Origin: Seriola aureovittata
Taxonomy: Eukaryota > Chordata > Actinopteri > Carangiformes > Carangidae
Length of the DNA: 64,000 nucleotides
NCBI RefSeq assembly: GCF_021018895.1
Contig: NC_079375.1
Coordinates: forward strand, 5,677,060 to 5,741,059
Direction: 5' to 3'
Both the position numbers and the translations under genes were made by a program. The notes below the pieces were generated by a model. That model saw only the letters and a program-made list of their open reading frames with translations, ran no database searches and had not been told where the DNA came from. Every line of letters starts with the position of its first letter. Position 1 is the stretch's first letter. Shown in pieces: positions 1 to 13,094 of this stretch.

Positions 1-221
1 AAGTTATATGTAACTGAATGTTTGGGTGGCGGCAGAAGTTGGCTGCAGTTGAGGGCCAGCGGAACAACGCAGCGGTGAACAGGTCAGCCCGTGCTAACGT
101 TAGCTAACAAGCTAGGGTGCTAACTACCGTAGCTACAAGACAATCAAAAATGGCGTACTGCTGACTGTGCCAGAGGACTCTGTCACACAGGTAACTGAAG
201 CCCCTTGACTAAATAACTCAC

Positions 222-347
222 CGCGATCACAACGGTCTCTTCCCCTTGAAACTTGGGAATGTATCTGTCGCCTCTCGTCACCTCGGAGCTGTTCAGGGGC
301 CTAAAACGGCACATCACTTTGATGGTGCACTCCGCCGGGTCGGCCAT
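222..347 (-). CDS. kif5b: Kinesin-1 heavy chain KIF5B-like, first coding exon (gene continues off the left edge)
   Basis: The minus strand from ATG at 347-345 reads 42 codons, beginning [20 protein letters not shown] and ending QGEETVVIA, then a consensus donor GTGAGT starting at 221. This is the N-terminus of the kinesin-1 motor domain: cover strand plus first beta strand with the VMCRFRPL motif. The vertebrate KIF5 proteins start the same way, and MADPAEC...KFQGE fits KIF5B better than KIF5A, although KIF5C is close. The protein is a microtubule plus-end motor that carries mitochondria and vesicles. The exon ends in phase 0. Bases 1-221 are intron 1, and the rest of the gene lies left of the window. 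The start is chosen because it is the conserved KIF5 initiator. High confidence for KIF5, moderate for the B paralogue. Confidence 0.9.
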
Positions 348-749
348 CTTCCACGGTTCACGAATGGAAATTCACCAATAAAATAAAAAGTATATCCTGG
401 ATCCCAGGGGCGGCCGTGGGGGGCTAAAAGGGAGGCCGAGCCCCTCTGTCCCAATCTCAGGTTCTGGAAAGGGCGATAATGATCTGTCGGGCATTCAACA
501 GAAATCCTTGTTTTCCTCTCAATCGGTTCCCCCTCCTGTTAGGAAGCCATGATACCGGTGGATCAGCGGCTGGCCACCTCACCCCTCCTGCTGCTGTGGA
601 TGTGGATCACCATGACGTCACCCCGGCGCTCCCCTCCTCACTGTGTTATTGTTCAGAAATCCTCAATATAGCATTGCATTAAAGTGTGTCTAGTTCAGCC
701 ATTTTTAGATAAAATAAGTTTACTGGATCAAAAACACGTGTAAAAGTGT
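348..749 (-). promoter_or_regulatory. kif5b 5'UTR and promoter region with a CRE-like site
   Basis: Sequence just upstream of the kif5b start (minus-strand sense) is GC-rich and CpG-containing, as expected for a broadly expressed promoter. A perfect palindromic CRE half-site pair, TGACGTCA, lies at 613-620. No TATA box is obvious. The function is inferred from position and composition only. Confidence 0.4.
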
Positions 750-2572
750 TTTATTTTTCGTTGTCAGGTCATTATTCATCTCTCCTCTTTGCAATATTGC
801 ATCAGGACGAAAACAAAAACAACTACATAGTGTAAAATAAATAAAAGAAATTAAAATTCATTAAATAATATTCACTTAAATTTTGAATAAATTAAATTAA
901 TAAGCCTCAGATCCCTGTGTTAGAGAGAAGGTCTTGGGATCGTACATGCCTGAGTAGACTCATTTCAGTCTTCCAGGCTGTAGTAAGAATATCACGCCCT
1001 CGCACAAATATGACCTTAAATGCAAAATTAATTTTTAAACAAACACAAAGCAAAACCTTCACACAACTACATGACAATACACTGATTTTAACTTTTTAGC
1101 TTTTGGTCAGAGCCCTTCACCATAGCACTGAGAAGCTGATGTACAAATAAATCCCATTGCCCAGTGAAACAAGTGCAATAGACATAATTAAAGAGCTTCA
1201 CTTGTATTACACTTTTCAGCTGAGAACAGGGCAAAGTACTTTACAATGCTTTACTTTCAACCATGCACACAGCTGAGGCGATGAAACCACAGACACTGGC
1301 CTGCTCATGTGGAGGAACTTGGAGCCTGGTGTCAAACAATTAGTATGTTTAAAAGTTAAAAGCAATCAATACAATAGATCAATACTATGTACAATTACTC
1401 CTTTTTCCTGAAATACCTTGAATTTCATAAAAAGCAGATTAAGTTGGTCCCCATGTTTCCCACAGAGGACACTGGGTAAAAGTGTCCCATTCAGCGGCTA
1501 GAATTCAGTGAATATTACAATGTAAAATTCATAATAAAGTGTTACCCACAAATAAAATATGCAAACTACTAACAAAATGAAAGTTTTTCTAACTCTTGAA
1601 CGGCCAATGGAGCCAGGATGTGTGGCATTTAATTTGGGAATTTGTAATCTAAAATGGGAATTTGTCATATGAACACTAAAACAAATTAAATAATTAACTG
1701 CAAAAGTCTATTGAAAAGTTTCTGAAACGCCCTTTGCTCTTTTGAACCCATTTTATAGCTTTTGTAGGTGTCTGACTACTCCATCTACTCCATTCTTGTA
1801 AACATTACAATACACAAAATAAGAAGTCCAACAAGATGAAAATATGCTGTTTTTAAGGACTCCAGCAAAATACTAGAATAAAAGTATTTAGTTGACTTAC
1901 ACCTCTAGGAAGGAAAACAACAGATTTAGGGAGAAAATGTTGAAAATGTGCCTGCAATTATTTGTCATGCTTTATAACCTCTATAACCCCACAGCCTACT
2001 TTTGCATGACAAACATTACAAAGTCACGTTGTGTGGAAAAGCTTTCTTAAAACCCATAAAAATAATTCCTACTCAAGATACCAGGGTTTTCAAGGATACC
2101 AAATATGCTGGGCTGAATTACTGGAAAAAATGTGTGCAACGAAGCACAAGATGACTGGAATTTTCCATTTAATATAGAAACACTGTCACTTAGATTTGAA
2201 TGTTTCATTTAATATAAGTATTATAAAGCTTCAGTGAAGCAAGCTGACACAGTTTATGGGGGGACATGTTTTATCTATGTTGCTTTAAGGGAAATGTAAG
2301 GAAAATATTAGTGCTATTGTTACACCCAAAAGAGGATATAACTGTAGCCTGTGACTCAGCTGTCTTTAAGACCGTATGCTGTAGGAGCTGCAGCTGTGAG
2401 ACCTCCTCCTAAATAAAAATGCATAATGTCTGACCTCATTCAACAGATGTCATAATGGAGCAAAAGCCACGGTAAACCACTAGTGGCTGAACACATTTTC
2501 TGGCCACTCCCTGAAACACTAAGGGATATCATTTTTCATGTTGGGAGTGCTTAGCTAATCCAAATACCAGTT
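750..2572 (-). other. Possible 3'UTR of the 2573-2707 exon; no coding sequence seen
   Basis: AT-rich and without a supportable open frame. On the minus strand a poly(A) signal AATAAA occurs at 755-750, so the interval could be a 1.8-kb 3'UTR ending about 400 bases short of the kif5b start codon. No repeats are recognised with confidence. Confidence 0.3.
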
Positions 2573-2707
2573 CTACTGGCCCACTTGTGTGTTCACCGAG
2601 GAAGCGACAGGGCGTGGTGCTGCTGTGTGAGCTAACAGGGTAGTCTGGTTGTCAGAGAGCAACAAGTCCCCAGAGACCACATTGTCTACTGTTCCACACA
2701 TATGGGT
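2573..2707 (-). CDS. Candidate 3'-terminal exon of an unrecognised minus-strand gene
   Basis: On the minus strand a pyrimidine-rich acceptor ending in TTTCAG is followed from 2707 by 44 open codons (THMCGTVDNVVSGDLLLSDN, then QTTLLAHTAAPRPVA..., ending NTQVGQ) and a TAG at 2575-2573. I do not recognise the peptide. It is polar, serine/threonine-rich and has no membrane segment. In human, KIF5B is preceded by the 3' end of EPC1 in the same orientation, so epc1 is the positional candidate. However, the peptide does not resemble the EPC1 C-terminus as I remember it. No partner exon is visible between here and 64 kb, so this could be a chance open frame or an exon stranded by rearrangement. Confidence 0.35.
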   Translation of the reverse strand, partial: THMCGTVDNVVSGDLLLSDNQTTLLAHTAAPRPVASSVNTQVGQ

Positions 2708-3466
2708 CTGAAAGAATAAAAGAAAGGTTATTCAGTAATATGAGCTAGTTTCATACTTACTCGTCTTTACGGTTCGATACTTTAGAATGAGAATACAGCG
2801 TGAGGTGTTAATTGATGGTAGTGAGCTGTTTCTTTCAGACCCCCACCCCACCCCATCCTAACTGTGTACTAAATGGCTCAGCATCCATCTAAGCCTATTA
2901 CTTGACAGCTGTCTTAGTTATTATAATCTTGTAGCACATAGATTTACTTTCATTGTTAATGCATTAGGCTGCAGGCATGGTTTTGTTTGGATAATGCAAA
3001 TACATTCATCTACATTGTCTGTAATATTTGATTAGTGCTTACAGATGAGGAAATAACCGTTTAATTTCCATGGCATTCATTTTATTTCCACAATGGGTAG
3101 AGGGGAAAAAAAAAATCATCATTCAATATGTGATATATAAAGTCTGTAAAAGTATTGGCACTTCATCAACAGGGGCCCTCAGGGAGGTTTGAGGTGAAGT
3201 TGAAGAATAAAACATAATTCATACAGTTTTTCAGTGGTGGATAAAGTACTCACTTCACAAGTGAACCTCCATCATAGGACAGAAAACCCAGAGTTAAACC
3301 TGAGGTTACCTTGCTAACCTCAAATCCTGCTTTGTGGTACAGGCCTCTGGTTATGATTGCTCCTTAGGAAAAAAAACATCAGCCCTAAATTACTGGTTTT
3401 GTGCATAATCTATGATCCAATTGCTGTCTTGAGGGAAGGGTGAAGCCAAATTAAGAAATGACACAT
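2708..3466. other. Intergenic spacer with a dispersed-repeat fragment near 3235-3370
   Basis: No coding exon is seen. About 3235-3370 looks like a decayed copy of a short repeat common in fish genomes: it begins CAGTGGTGGATAAAGTACTC and contains the two related blocks CCTGAGGTTACC and GCTAACCTCAAATCC. Boundaries are uncertain. Confidence 0.35.
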
Positions 3467-3474
3467 TATAAAAG
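3467..3474 (+). promoter_or_regulatory. TATA box of SLC6 copy A
   Basis: TATAAAAG lies 77 bases before the ATG, in the block ACATTATAAAAGCAGCAAAG. That block recurs before copies B, C and E and in a variant form before D, so it is the shared core promoter of the array. Confidence 0.65.
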
Positions 3475-3543
3475 CAGCAAAGATCAGTTGTCAGTACGCT
3501 GGAATAACAGAACACACACAGGAATTAAGTTCTTGATCTTGAG

Positions 3544-6500
3544 ATGAACAGAGAAAGAAGAAAAACGGAAAATCAGATGAGGCATGGAGACAGAGGACAG
3601 TGGACAAATAAAACTGAATATATTCTGGTTGTTGCAGGAAACATAGTCGGTTTGGGTAATGTGTGGAGATTTCCTTACCTCTGCTACAAGGTGAAGGTGA
3701 ATCATACTAACTTTGTATTCAGTAGAGCTGCATTATTTTTTGTATAGTGGACTGGAAAAAATGAATAATGAGGATTGGCAATTAAAAGATATCACTGAAT
3801 TAATTTGTCATTTCCATGACAACTCATGTCTCTGTGTTTACTACAGGTGCTTTTCTGGTGCCATACGGTCTGTTAGCTGTGGTGTGTGGGATCCTTCTGT
3901 TCCTGCTGGAGAGCTCAGTTGGTCAGTACACCCAGGAAGGATTCATCACGTCTTGGAGGAAAATGTGTCCACTGGCACAAGGTGGGATGATTTGAGTTGA
4001 ACTACAATGTGCAGCCAAAATGGGGAAAAAGCCACAAATCACACTTTAAGGAAAAGGCTTTTACACAAAGATAGGAAATTAATATTTTCCAGAAATGAGT
4101 TTTGCTAATGTTTTATTGCTCAGCAGGTGCCATTTAAAAAAATTGTGGTTTGTATTTCACTGTAGGAATTGTATTTGGACAACTGGTGATTTCACTATGT
4201 TTCTTCATCTACATTTTAATTGAAGCCTGGGCTCTCTTCTACCTGGTGTTCTCGTTCAGATCCCAGATCCCCTGGGCCAGCTGTGAGAACACCTGGAACA
4301 CAGGTGAGACGTTGAAGTTAAGCCGCCAGGGTCCCAACAGAGTCTCCAGTTAACCTCAATGGAATCTTTCTTTGTTCCCCAAACTCAGCTCACTGTGTCG
4401 GTCTTCAGACTTTCAATTCATCTCATGTGACAGCAAACCAGACCAACATCACCTCTGCTGCCATTGAGTTCTGGGAGTAGTGTAATTTCCCTTTTGTCTG
4501 ATGAACCATAATAAAATATATACTATTGTTTCAATATTTCAATTTCGATTTATTATTTTTCATTCTATGTTTTTATGCTATGTTAGGAAATAATCTTTTT
4601 CACTTGTTCTGTCTCTTCAAGCTCTTTGAAATTAAAAAACCTTTCTGAAAGTTTATGGACTCAGAACAATTTCAAGGACTCTGAAATCTGATGTGGCCCT
4701 TTTGTTATTGGTTGCAACGTACAATGTTAAAAGGTAGCAGCATTCTGATGCACTTTTGCAACTTCGGCAGCTTTGACTTCAAATTTACAATTTTTCAGTG
4801 ACAGTGACAAAGTAAAACAATATTAAAAGAAGATCTAACACAGTTGATTATTCAAAGGAAGATGAAAAAACGTGTAAGACACAACAATAGAAAATGTAGA
4901 AAATGTTTAAGAATTTGCTTAGACTCAAATTATGTTGCAAATATCCTTTAACATTTGCAAAACTGCCACTGGCTGTTGTGATTCAATGTCATGCCAAATT
5001 ATCACTAAGTAGACCTGAGTGGTTGTGTCTTATCATGTGTACCTCTTATATTTCTCTTGAGACGACGTGTGCTGGCCATGTCTGGAGGCATTGAGGAGCT
5101 GGGCGGTGTGCGATGGGAGCTGGCTCTGTGTCTTCTGGCCTGCTGGGTGGTCTGTTACTTCAGTATCTGGAAAGGTGTCAGATCCTCTGGAAAGGTCAGT
5201 GGAAATATCTGAATTCTTTATCTACTTGTGGTGCATAGAATCATCAATATCCCATGACAATTTTTCCTTCTGAAATTTCCTTTTCTTTTCAGGTGGCATC
5301 TTTCACTGCCACGTTCCCCTATGTGATGCTCATGGTCCTCCTCATCAGGGGCCTGACTCTACCTGGAGCTTGGCAAGGGATTTACTATTACCTGTATCCA
5401 GATTTGAACCGCTTGGCTAACGTTAAGGTGATCAGTTTATTTTATCCTAACTTAAGAATCACTAAAGAGAAAAATAATTCAAATCGTACTCCTTTAAAGT
5501 AATTTCTTCAGGGTTTCAACCAAACTAGGTCATACCTGTATGATGTGTCTTCCTACCATGTGTAAAGGCAAAAGTATTTATAGTTGTTCTGACTGGACAT
5601 GCTAGAGGCAGAAAGCCTGCAGTCACAGCCTCTTTCATGCTACATCACACTGCCTCCATGATCTCTGCAAGAGCCCTGTGTCTTTGTTGCCTTGACATGA
5701 TGAATGGTACAAATGGGGGATAAGAGCACACACTTCTGGACACACTTAAAGGCTTTCATGTTGTGAGAGATCCATTGTAAAAACCTTTGCACACCTGGCC
5801 AAATGCCATATCAAGGAGGAGTGATTGTTGAGCTGTCTGTTTTGAAAAGTTAAAAAATTTGTCAAATGCAGCCCAAATGCAGGGGTTTGATACTGACAAC
5901 ATACTGAGGCTGTATGTCTTGGGTTTGGTGTAGTGACTTCCTTCATCTTCTATTGTGGGGTCTTTACAATGCAATCCTTGCATTGTTGTGTCATCTATTG
6001 TAGAGTTTTTATTCTCTTTCATACATTACAGGTGTGGATAGAGGCAGGATCTCAAATATTCTTCTCCTATAGCCTGACAGCAGGGACTCTGAATGTTCTG
6101 GGCAGCTACAATGACTACAACAACAACTGTTACAAGTAAGCATGACTGTGACCTTCATTCCACTTTTATTTTATTTTGTTTGTGACTTAGAGGATTGAAC
6201 TGTGAAGAGTTTTCTTTTCTCAGATATTAAGGAAATTACAGAGCTATCGTATGTATTAGATGGGTTTTGAGTTGGTGTTGGGTGTTGTGTATTATGAGTC
6301 TTAATGTGAGTATGAATGATATGGATGTGTCTTGATGTATCTGTTGTCACTGAAGTATTATTTATACATTTATGGGGACCCTAGGAAGAATAGCCACTGT
6401 TACAATACAGAGGATAAGGGGGATCTTAATAAAAAGAAAGAAAGTAAACAGTAAATCAGATATCACAACAACTCTGATGTCCTACTAGTTTGGTTATACA

Positions 6501-8910
6501 AGACATTTTTTGTTGTTATAGACACGTGAAAATAAAGCAATAAATAAAACAGTAAAGAGGTAATTTGTCAAAAATTAAATAACAGACTACAGTCAACACT
6601 GAAATGTTTGAATGAATACAATATTACTGTAAATACTTCACTTTACACCAATACTTATTTACTTTTACATTGCTCTATAGTCATAGGAATTTCCCATTTT
6701 TAACAAGGGTATTTCTTCTTACCTTGACCTCTAGAGACTGCTTTTGGCTCTGTTTACTGAACGGTGGGACCAGTTTTGTTGCTGGATTTGTCGTCTTCTC
6801 AGTGCTCGGATTCATGGCTCAGAAACAGGGTGTTACTGTCGACACTGTAGTTGAATCAGGTAAATATCAACATTAATTTGAGTGCAACGGTTAAGATCTT
6901 CACAGCAATTGAACCACAGTTGAATGTTTCCAGGTCTCAAAATGAAGAAATGTATCAACCTTTTTCTCCAAACCACAGGTCCAGGTTTGGCCTTCATTGC
7001 TTATCCTCAGGCAACAGCTATGATGCCTTTACCACAGTTCTGGACTGTCTGCTTCTTCCTGATGCTCATTCTGCTGACTGTTGACACACATGTAAGATCA
7101 TTTGTGGAATTACCTAATGATTAATATCAGACACATTTCAGGAATGAAGAACTCAAATTTACTCATAATATCTCGTGCAGTTTGTGATCGTGGAGAGTTT
7201 TATTACCACGGTGACCGACTTGTTTCCAAAGATGATTCGTGCACCAGTGAGGCATGAGATCTTCGTCCTCCTCATCTGTTTATCCAGCTTCCTCATACAA
7301 CTGACCCTGGTTACTGAAGTAAAACAAAAATATTTTACAAAGAAATGTATATTATTGCATTAAATTAAATACACTGTCTTCTACATTATGTGTATTATTT
7401 TTACATCTTGTCTCTTCATGCTTTAGGGAGGTATATACGTATTCCAACTTATTGATTTCTATGGCTCGACCAGAGTCTGTCAGAATTTCATGGCTATATC
7501 TCAGTGCATGGCTGTGGGCTGGATATTTGGTAAAAATCCTTTATTTTTTAAAAAAAATGTATGTAACTGGCTTTATTCTATATTTTTGTTATTGTCAACA
7601 AATCCTATAAAAACAACATCATCAACAGTTTGTTATATCATCTCTAAATACTTTCTGACTTCCATACCCTGTCTGTAGCTAAAAAATGATAAAATAAAAT
7701 AATAAAATAAATTAAAACAAAGGATCCAGTAGGTTTGTTAGGACTGATCAGCAAATGTTCATCTTAACGGGTCATCCAGTTCTCTGGATGAAACTCTTGT
7801 CTTAGTATTTTGCATTATAATCAAAATATTTTCATGTAATGTGAAACTAGACTAAATGTACAATCTGAACATCCATCAGGTGCTGATCGCTTTTTTAACA
7901 TCATTAAGGACATGACGGGACAGAGACCGTCTGTTTTCTTTAAACTTTGCTGGAAATACATCATTCCTCTGCTGTCATTGGTGAGTCAGATTTTACATAA
8001 TTCCATTAGGTAAACTAAATTTGAGTGAGATTCTTCTCCCAGTATGGATGAATTTGGTACTAATGGATTTTTGCATGTAAGTTTTACATATTAATCTTCC
8101 AGGAGTTGTGTGAAATTTATCCTACAATAAAACAAAATTTAGAAATAACAAGTTGTGTGAATGGTCACTGAACCCTATATATCTATTCAGTCTTATCTAT
8201 CTTAGCTGATAATATTTATAATCTACCTAACTACTAATGGTTAGGTATGACTGAAAAAAAAAAAAACTAAGATTGACTTGATTTGTTTATTATAGCTTCC
8301 TCAATTTTTTTATGAAATAAGATAATAATGGTATTTATCTATGTAAAAAACTGTTTCCACATCCTCACAGATTTCCTTCATCTTGTACCTGGTTGATTAC
8401 AAACACCTCAAGGTTCACAACTTGTACATTTACCCTGACTGGGCTTATGCACTGGGATGGACCATGACTCTCTCCTCTGTTCTCATGGTGCCACTGTGGG
8501 CAGCTGGACAGATGTGTTTGACACCAGGAACCTTCAGAGAGGTCAGTCCTCAAAGAGTTTTCACGAGTCATAAACCAGAAAATTGTCTGCAGAGGAATTT
8601 GAGAACATTTTTGCGACAAAAAAACCTTAAAAGTTGGTAAATAGAAATTCAAACTGAAAAATAAAAATAAGGAGATAAGAATGTTTAGCCTGCTTGCTGC
8701 ATTTAATTGAAGGTACAGCATGGTTAAGGACTCAAAATGTCTCCTGTAGGTTTCACAATTAGTATGGAAACTGACTTATCTCACTTTTGTCCTACTTTCC
8801 AGCGTTTGTCCGTCCTCTGTCGTCCTGCTGGAGATCCAGCTTGGCAGAGGAGAAAACTGGGAGAGGAGGGGACAAGTGTGGAACTGAGGACATCTGCCGT
8901 GACAGCTTAG
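3544..8910 (+). pseudogene. SLC6 transporter copy A (GABA/taurine transporter-like), probably disabled by an exon-1 frameshift
   Basis: Fourteen exons are visible: 3544-3696, 3847-3981, 4166-4303, 4389-4476, 5062-5194, 5293-5427, 6032-6135, 6735-6859, 6979-7091, 7181-7318, 7427-7529, 7880-7980, 8371-8541, 8803-8910. Exons 2-14 are open in the family frame and encode an SLC6 core: [10 protein letters not shown] in TM2, [14 protein letters not shown] in TM6, LTVDTHF in TM8, IYPDWAYALGWTM near TM11. Exon 1 carries [18 protein letters not shown], but the next codons (NGG in B and C) have lost four bases, so any splice to exon 2 reaches a stop after about 12 codons. The exon 4 donor is a weak GTAGTG. 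A poly(A) signal follows at 8933. It is either a young pseudogene or an assembly error. Exon 4 is 88 bases, against 103 in B and C. Confidence 0.8.
6354..6440 (+). mobile_element. Retrotransposon 3'-end fragment in copy A intron 7
   Basis: The stretch GGGGACCCTAGGAAGAATAG...GGGGGATCTTAATAAAAAGA resembles the 3' tail of a non-LTR retrotransposon that is abundant in fish (consensus-like GACCCCAGGAAGAATAGC, GGGGATCCTAATAAA). The family is not assigned. Confidence 0.45.
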
Positions 8911-8932
8911 TGTGACCTGAGAAGTCAACTTT

Positions 8933-8938
8933 AATAAA
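8933..8938 (+). terminator. Poly(A) signal of copy A
   Basis: AATAAA lies 23 bases after the copy A stop codon. The same block is conserved after exon 14 of copy D. Confidence 0.55.
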
Positions 8939-10781
8939 AACTTCAGATATCATTCTGTATATAAGCTTCTAGAGGAGATTTCAATAGGTCTAAATCATGA
9001 AGTCTGATTAAAGATGGACGTGGCCTCAGTGACGTAACTCATGTAACTGAAGAGTGGTTTTAAAGCTCAGCTCAGAGTGGGACCCAAGCTGTTGCCATCT
9101 TGGCAGAGTTGGGGCGTGTGGAGCACGTGCTAATTAGAGCTAACTAGAGGTAACGCATAAACAAAATAATACTCGAATATCACTCACCTCAAAACACAGG
9201 AGCACAGACTGTTAGTCAATTAACTACACAGCAAAGCATATTATTAGTCCAATATTTACATGAAAAATACTCCAATAGGCACCAACAACTCTAACATGTC
9301 TGGGAGGTCCCTAACTGGAAGTAGGTGTGGGACCTGCTGTTAGACCAACTGTGACATCACCTGTCATTCAGACTGGCACGCCCTTCCTTATGTACAACTT
9401 TAAGCCTGAAATTTATTTATTTTATTAACCCCTGCCAGTCATTATGGTGGAAATAAATTTTTTTTGCAACATTTGACTAGCTTTTGGAGCCATCCTCAAG
9501 TGGCCACTCGAGGAAATGCAGTTTTATTCACTTTTAATTTAACAGCTTTTACTAAAACGTTTTTAAATGAACTTTTTGTCGATGACAGCTGAAGTCATTT
9601 TAAGATGTCAACTTAGGCTTCGGACCTGGTGATGGGTGTTTCTCAGTATTTTTTTATTATTATTATTTTTTGATATTTTGTTTGTTGCAAATCCAATATG
9701 TTAATCAAACATGTTGAATTTATAATTAAAATAACCACTGGCTGCATGCTTAGTTCGTGTATGATTGTGGTAAAACAACCCTTCTGATTTGCACATTGTT
9801 TGGGTCTTACACTTAAAAGTTTTGAATGAAAGTTAACATGTTGGGCTGTGACAAAGTTTGGATTAGTTACATTGCTTTGTGATGGTGAAAGCTTAGTTAA
9901 GCATAACAAGTACAGTGTCATTTTCCACATATTAGGTTACACGTATAGCAATTTACAGTGAGTTTCCATGTGTGTGCAAATGATGTACAACATAATTTAA
10001 ATTTTAAAAAGTAAATATATCTGTGAGAATGTGGGTGTAGATTTTCTACTGTAATTTGTTCTCAAACTGAAATCCCTTCTCTGTCAAGTGTTTTACTGGG
10101 CAACACTGAAAAATATAAAGATCATCATATAAAGTCTGTAGCAGTGTTTGTTATTCCTCAATACAAATAAATAAATAACACCATCCTCCATCGTTTCTGT
10201 CAGACAAATCCTATTATGAACTATTTTTTATTTTGTCTAGTTATATTTGCAGAAGTTTTCTTGTGAAAACTTTGTTCTCTTTGTTCTTTAGAGGAAGAAT
10301 TACTGAGTTTAAAATATCTTTGATTAATTAAACTGGATTGTCATTTCCTTCAAAAAACTAAATCAGGGCAGCTGTCATATTTGAACGATATGAAAAATAA
10401 TACTTTTACTACTATTTTTGCTTTGATACAACCACTACCAGCTACTTTGTCCGCCTGCTGTTCAGCTCTGTGCAGGTAGCGTACAATGGGGTTATCATGA
10501 GAGCAGCACAGAGTATATATGCAATGAATCCAAAACAATAAGTGAAAGATGATAAGAAAGCCCTGTACTGTTATTTCCCATTTCAAAATGAGCAACTGGA
10601 TTTGCCCTAAAAATAAAAAAAATTGAAATAAGTTTGAATTTCTACGTCCAGGAGTTAAACAGGGTTATTGTAATCAGGTTGGGATTGCTCCTCGGGGTTT
10701 GGCAAAACAAAAACCAATCATCAGCCTTGTTTTAATCTATGTACTAAGGGCAGGGTGTAGACAGATTAAGTAAAGATACAT
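8939..10781. other. Intergenic A-B spacer with dispersed repeats
   Basis: No coding exon is seen. About 9000-9410 is a dispersed repeat (TGACATCACCTGTCATTC, TTTAAGCCTGAAA) that also follows copy D at 28190-28690. About 9720-9895 is a diverged single arm of the palindrome found at 28.7-29.0 kb (CCACTGGCTGCATGCTTAG, TTTGGGTCTTACAC). From about 10485 to copy B the DNA is nearly identical to 20030-20416 upstream of copy C. Confidence 0.55.
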
Positions 10782-10789
10782 TATAAAAG
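10782..10789 (+). promoter_or_regulatory. TATA box of SLC6 copy B
   Basis: TATAAAAG, 88 bases before the ATG, in the promoter block shared with copies A, C and E. Confidence 0.65.
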
Positions 10790-10869
10790 CAGCAAAGATC
10801 AGTTATTTGTACTTTGGAATAAATGAATCACACAGAAACACACACAGGAATTAAGTTCTTGATCTTGAG

Positions 10870-13054
10870 ATGAACAGAGAAAGAAGAAAAACAGAAAATC
10901 AGATGAGGAATGGAGCCAGAGGACAGTGGACAAATAAAACTGAATATATTCTGGTTGTTGCAGGAAACGTAGTCGGTTTGGGTAATGTGTGGAGATTTCC
11001 TTACCTCTGCTACAAGAACGGTGGAGGTGAATCATACTAACTTTGTCTTTAGTAGAGCTGCATTATTTTTTGTTTAGTGGACTGGAAAATTAATAGTGAG
11101 ATCGGGCAATTAAAGGATATTGCTGAATCCATTTGTCATTTCCATGACAACATATGTCCCTGTATTTACTACAGGTGCTTTTCTGGTGCCATATGGTCTG
11201 TTAGCTGTGGTGTGTGGGATTCCTCTGTTCCTGCTGGAGACTTCAAGTGGTCAGTACACCCAGGAAGGATTCATCACCTGCTGGAGGAAACTGTGTCCAC
11301 TGGCACAAGGTGAGATGCAGTCAGCAGAAGAGAAAAAAACATAAAAGTCACACTTCAATATGTGGCTGAAATAAATATTTGAAAGACTTAAATCTTTATT
11401 ACCCTAGAAAACGTTCGCAATTAATATTCTGTGTTTTAGGAATAGGATACGGGCATTTGGTGAGGACATTTTATGACTTCAGCTACATCATAATCCAAGT
11501 CTGGGCTCTCTTCTACCTGGTGTTTTCATTCACATCTCAGCTCCCCTGGGCCAACTGTGACAACACCTGGAATACAGGTAAATGTGACACTATGGAATTT
11601 ACCTTCAATTTCTAAAGCACACAAACAGGTTATATAAACAGAGCATTACAGTGGCCACGGTTAGATTAAACACGATCATGTAATGTGGTGAAACACTCAT
11701 TCTAAATTACACGTATTACCCTGTTGTTCTGTCTACATCTGCAAGTTCAGCAAGGAGAGATTAACTGGAAATAAATAATAATACAGAAGTAAAGTTACTT
11801 GGAAAAACTGTAATTATAGGGATAGCATACTTTTGAACATTTACTGAATATAGTAAATATAAATTATGAAATATAATATATAGTAAAATTCCAAATCCAA
11901 TCACACAATAAAGGCAAATATTACATAGACATATTTTACTTGCTTAACTTGAATTTTCACAAAAGCTGTTACCAATACCAGCTCACATTTATGTTTGTTA
12001 CTAAAACTTCTACCTGTAATTTCTTCAGGTCCTTTAACCCATGCTCTTTAAATGGGCTTTGTAGCTCTTTATACTATCTTACCTGACTTCCAGCATTATT
12101 TGGTTTTTCATTTCATTTCATTATTTGTTTTTGTTTCGTTTCCCCTTTAATCAGTTAACTGTATAGGTCTTCAGATTTTGGATTCTTCTTCACCAAACAT
12201 GACAACAAACCAGACCATGTTGACCAACACCACCTCTGCTGCCACTGAGTTCTGGGAGTGAGTCCAAATTCAGTTTTAATTACTTTTCATTGATTAAATA
12301 TTACTGCATAATGGTGACCCATTTAAGATAGTAAATATTAAATCAACCTTAAATAAACAGTAATTATACAATTTGAAGAGGAGAACTACTTAGCCTATGA
12401 AAATAGTTGTGTCTGTGCCAACAGTAGCAGCAGACATCTTCTGTTGCAACAACCCCATTTTTAGTTTAGAAATGTATAACTTCTCCCCACAGCCCACAAC
12501 CAGATACAAACTTTTTAAAAATAATAATCAAAGTCATAAATCTATTAATTATATTTCAAACAAATCCATGTAAATCAGTGGAAAATTAATGATGTGTTGA
12601 CTGTGTCGATGACCTAACTCCTTTTCATTCACTGATCAGGAGTCAATAACAGCTGACTCATTGATTTGTGGCAAAGTGGGAACAATAATTACCATAAAAT
12701 ATAAAACACCTAAGGAGCTCACCCTACAATGTACTGGACATGACCGTTTCCTTTTGCTTGGTAACCCCTAGTGTAGTGTAGTAAACTGACACGTTATTGT
12801 ACCTCTTAAACTTGTCCTCTACTCAGACGACGTGTGTTGGCCATGTCTGGAGGCATTGAGGAGCTGGGCAGTGTGAGATGGGAGCTGGCTCTGTGTCTTC
12901 TTGCCTGTTGGGTGGTCTGCTACTTCAGTATCTGGAAAGGTGTCAAGTCCACTGGAAAGGTCCTGAGGAAATATTTTATATAAAGTGTTACACATTTGGT
13001 ATATATGCAATTCAGAAACCATTCATTCTAGTTTCAAAAAAGATAAGGGAATTT

Positions 13055-13094
<40 letters not shown>

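Noticed and set aside
2573..2707. Naming the orphan exon epc1
   Set aside because: Human gene order fits, but the peptide does not resemble the EPC1 C-terminus as I know it, so no symbol was given.
10799..11035. Minus-strand frames opposite exon 1 of copies A, B, C and E
   Set aside because: They recur only because the sense exon is duplicated. They are antisense shadows.
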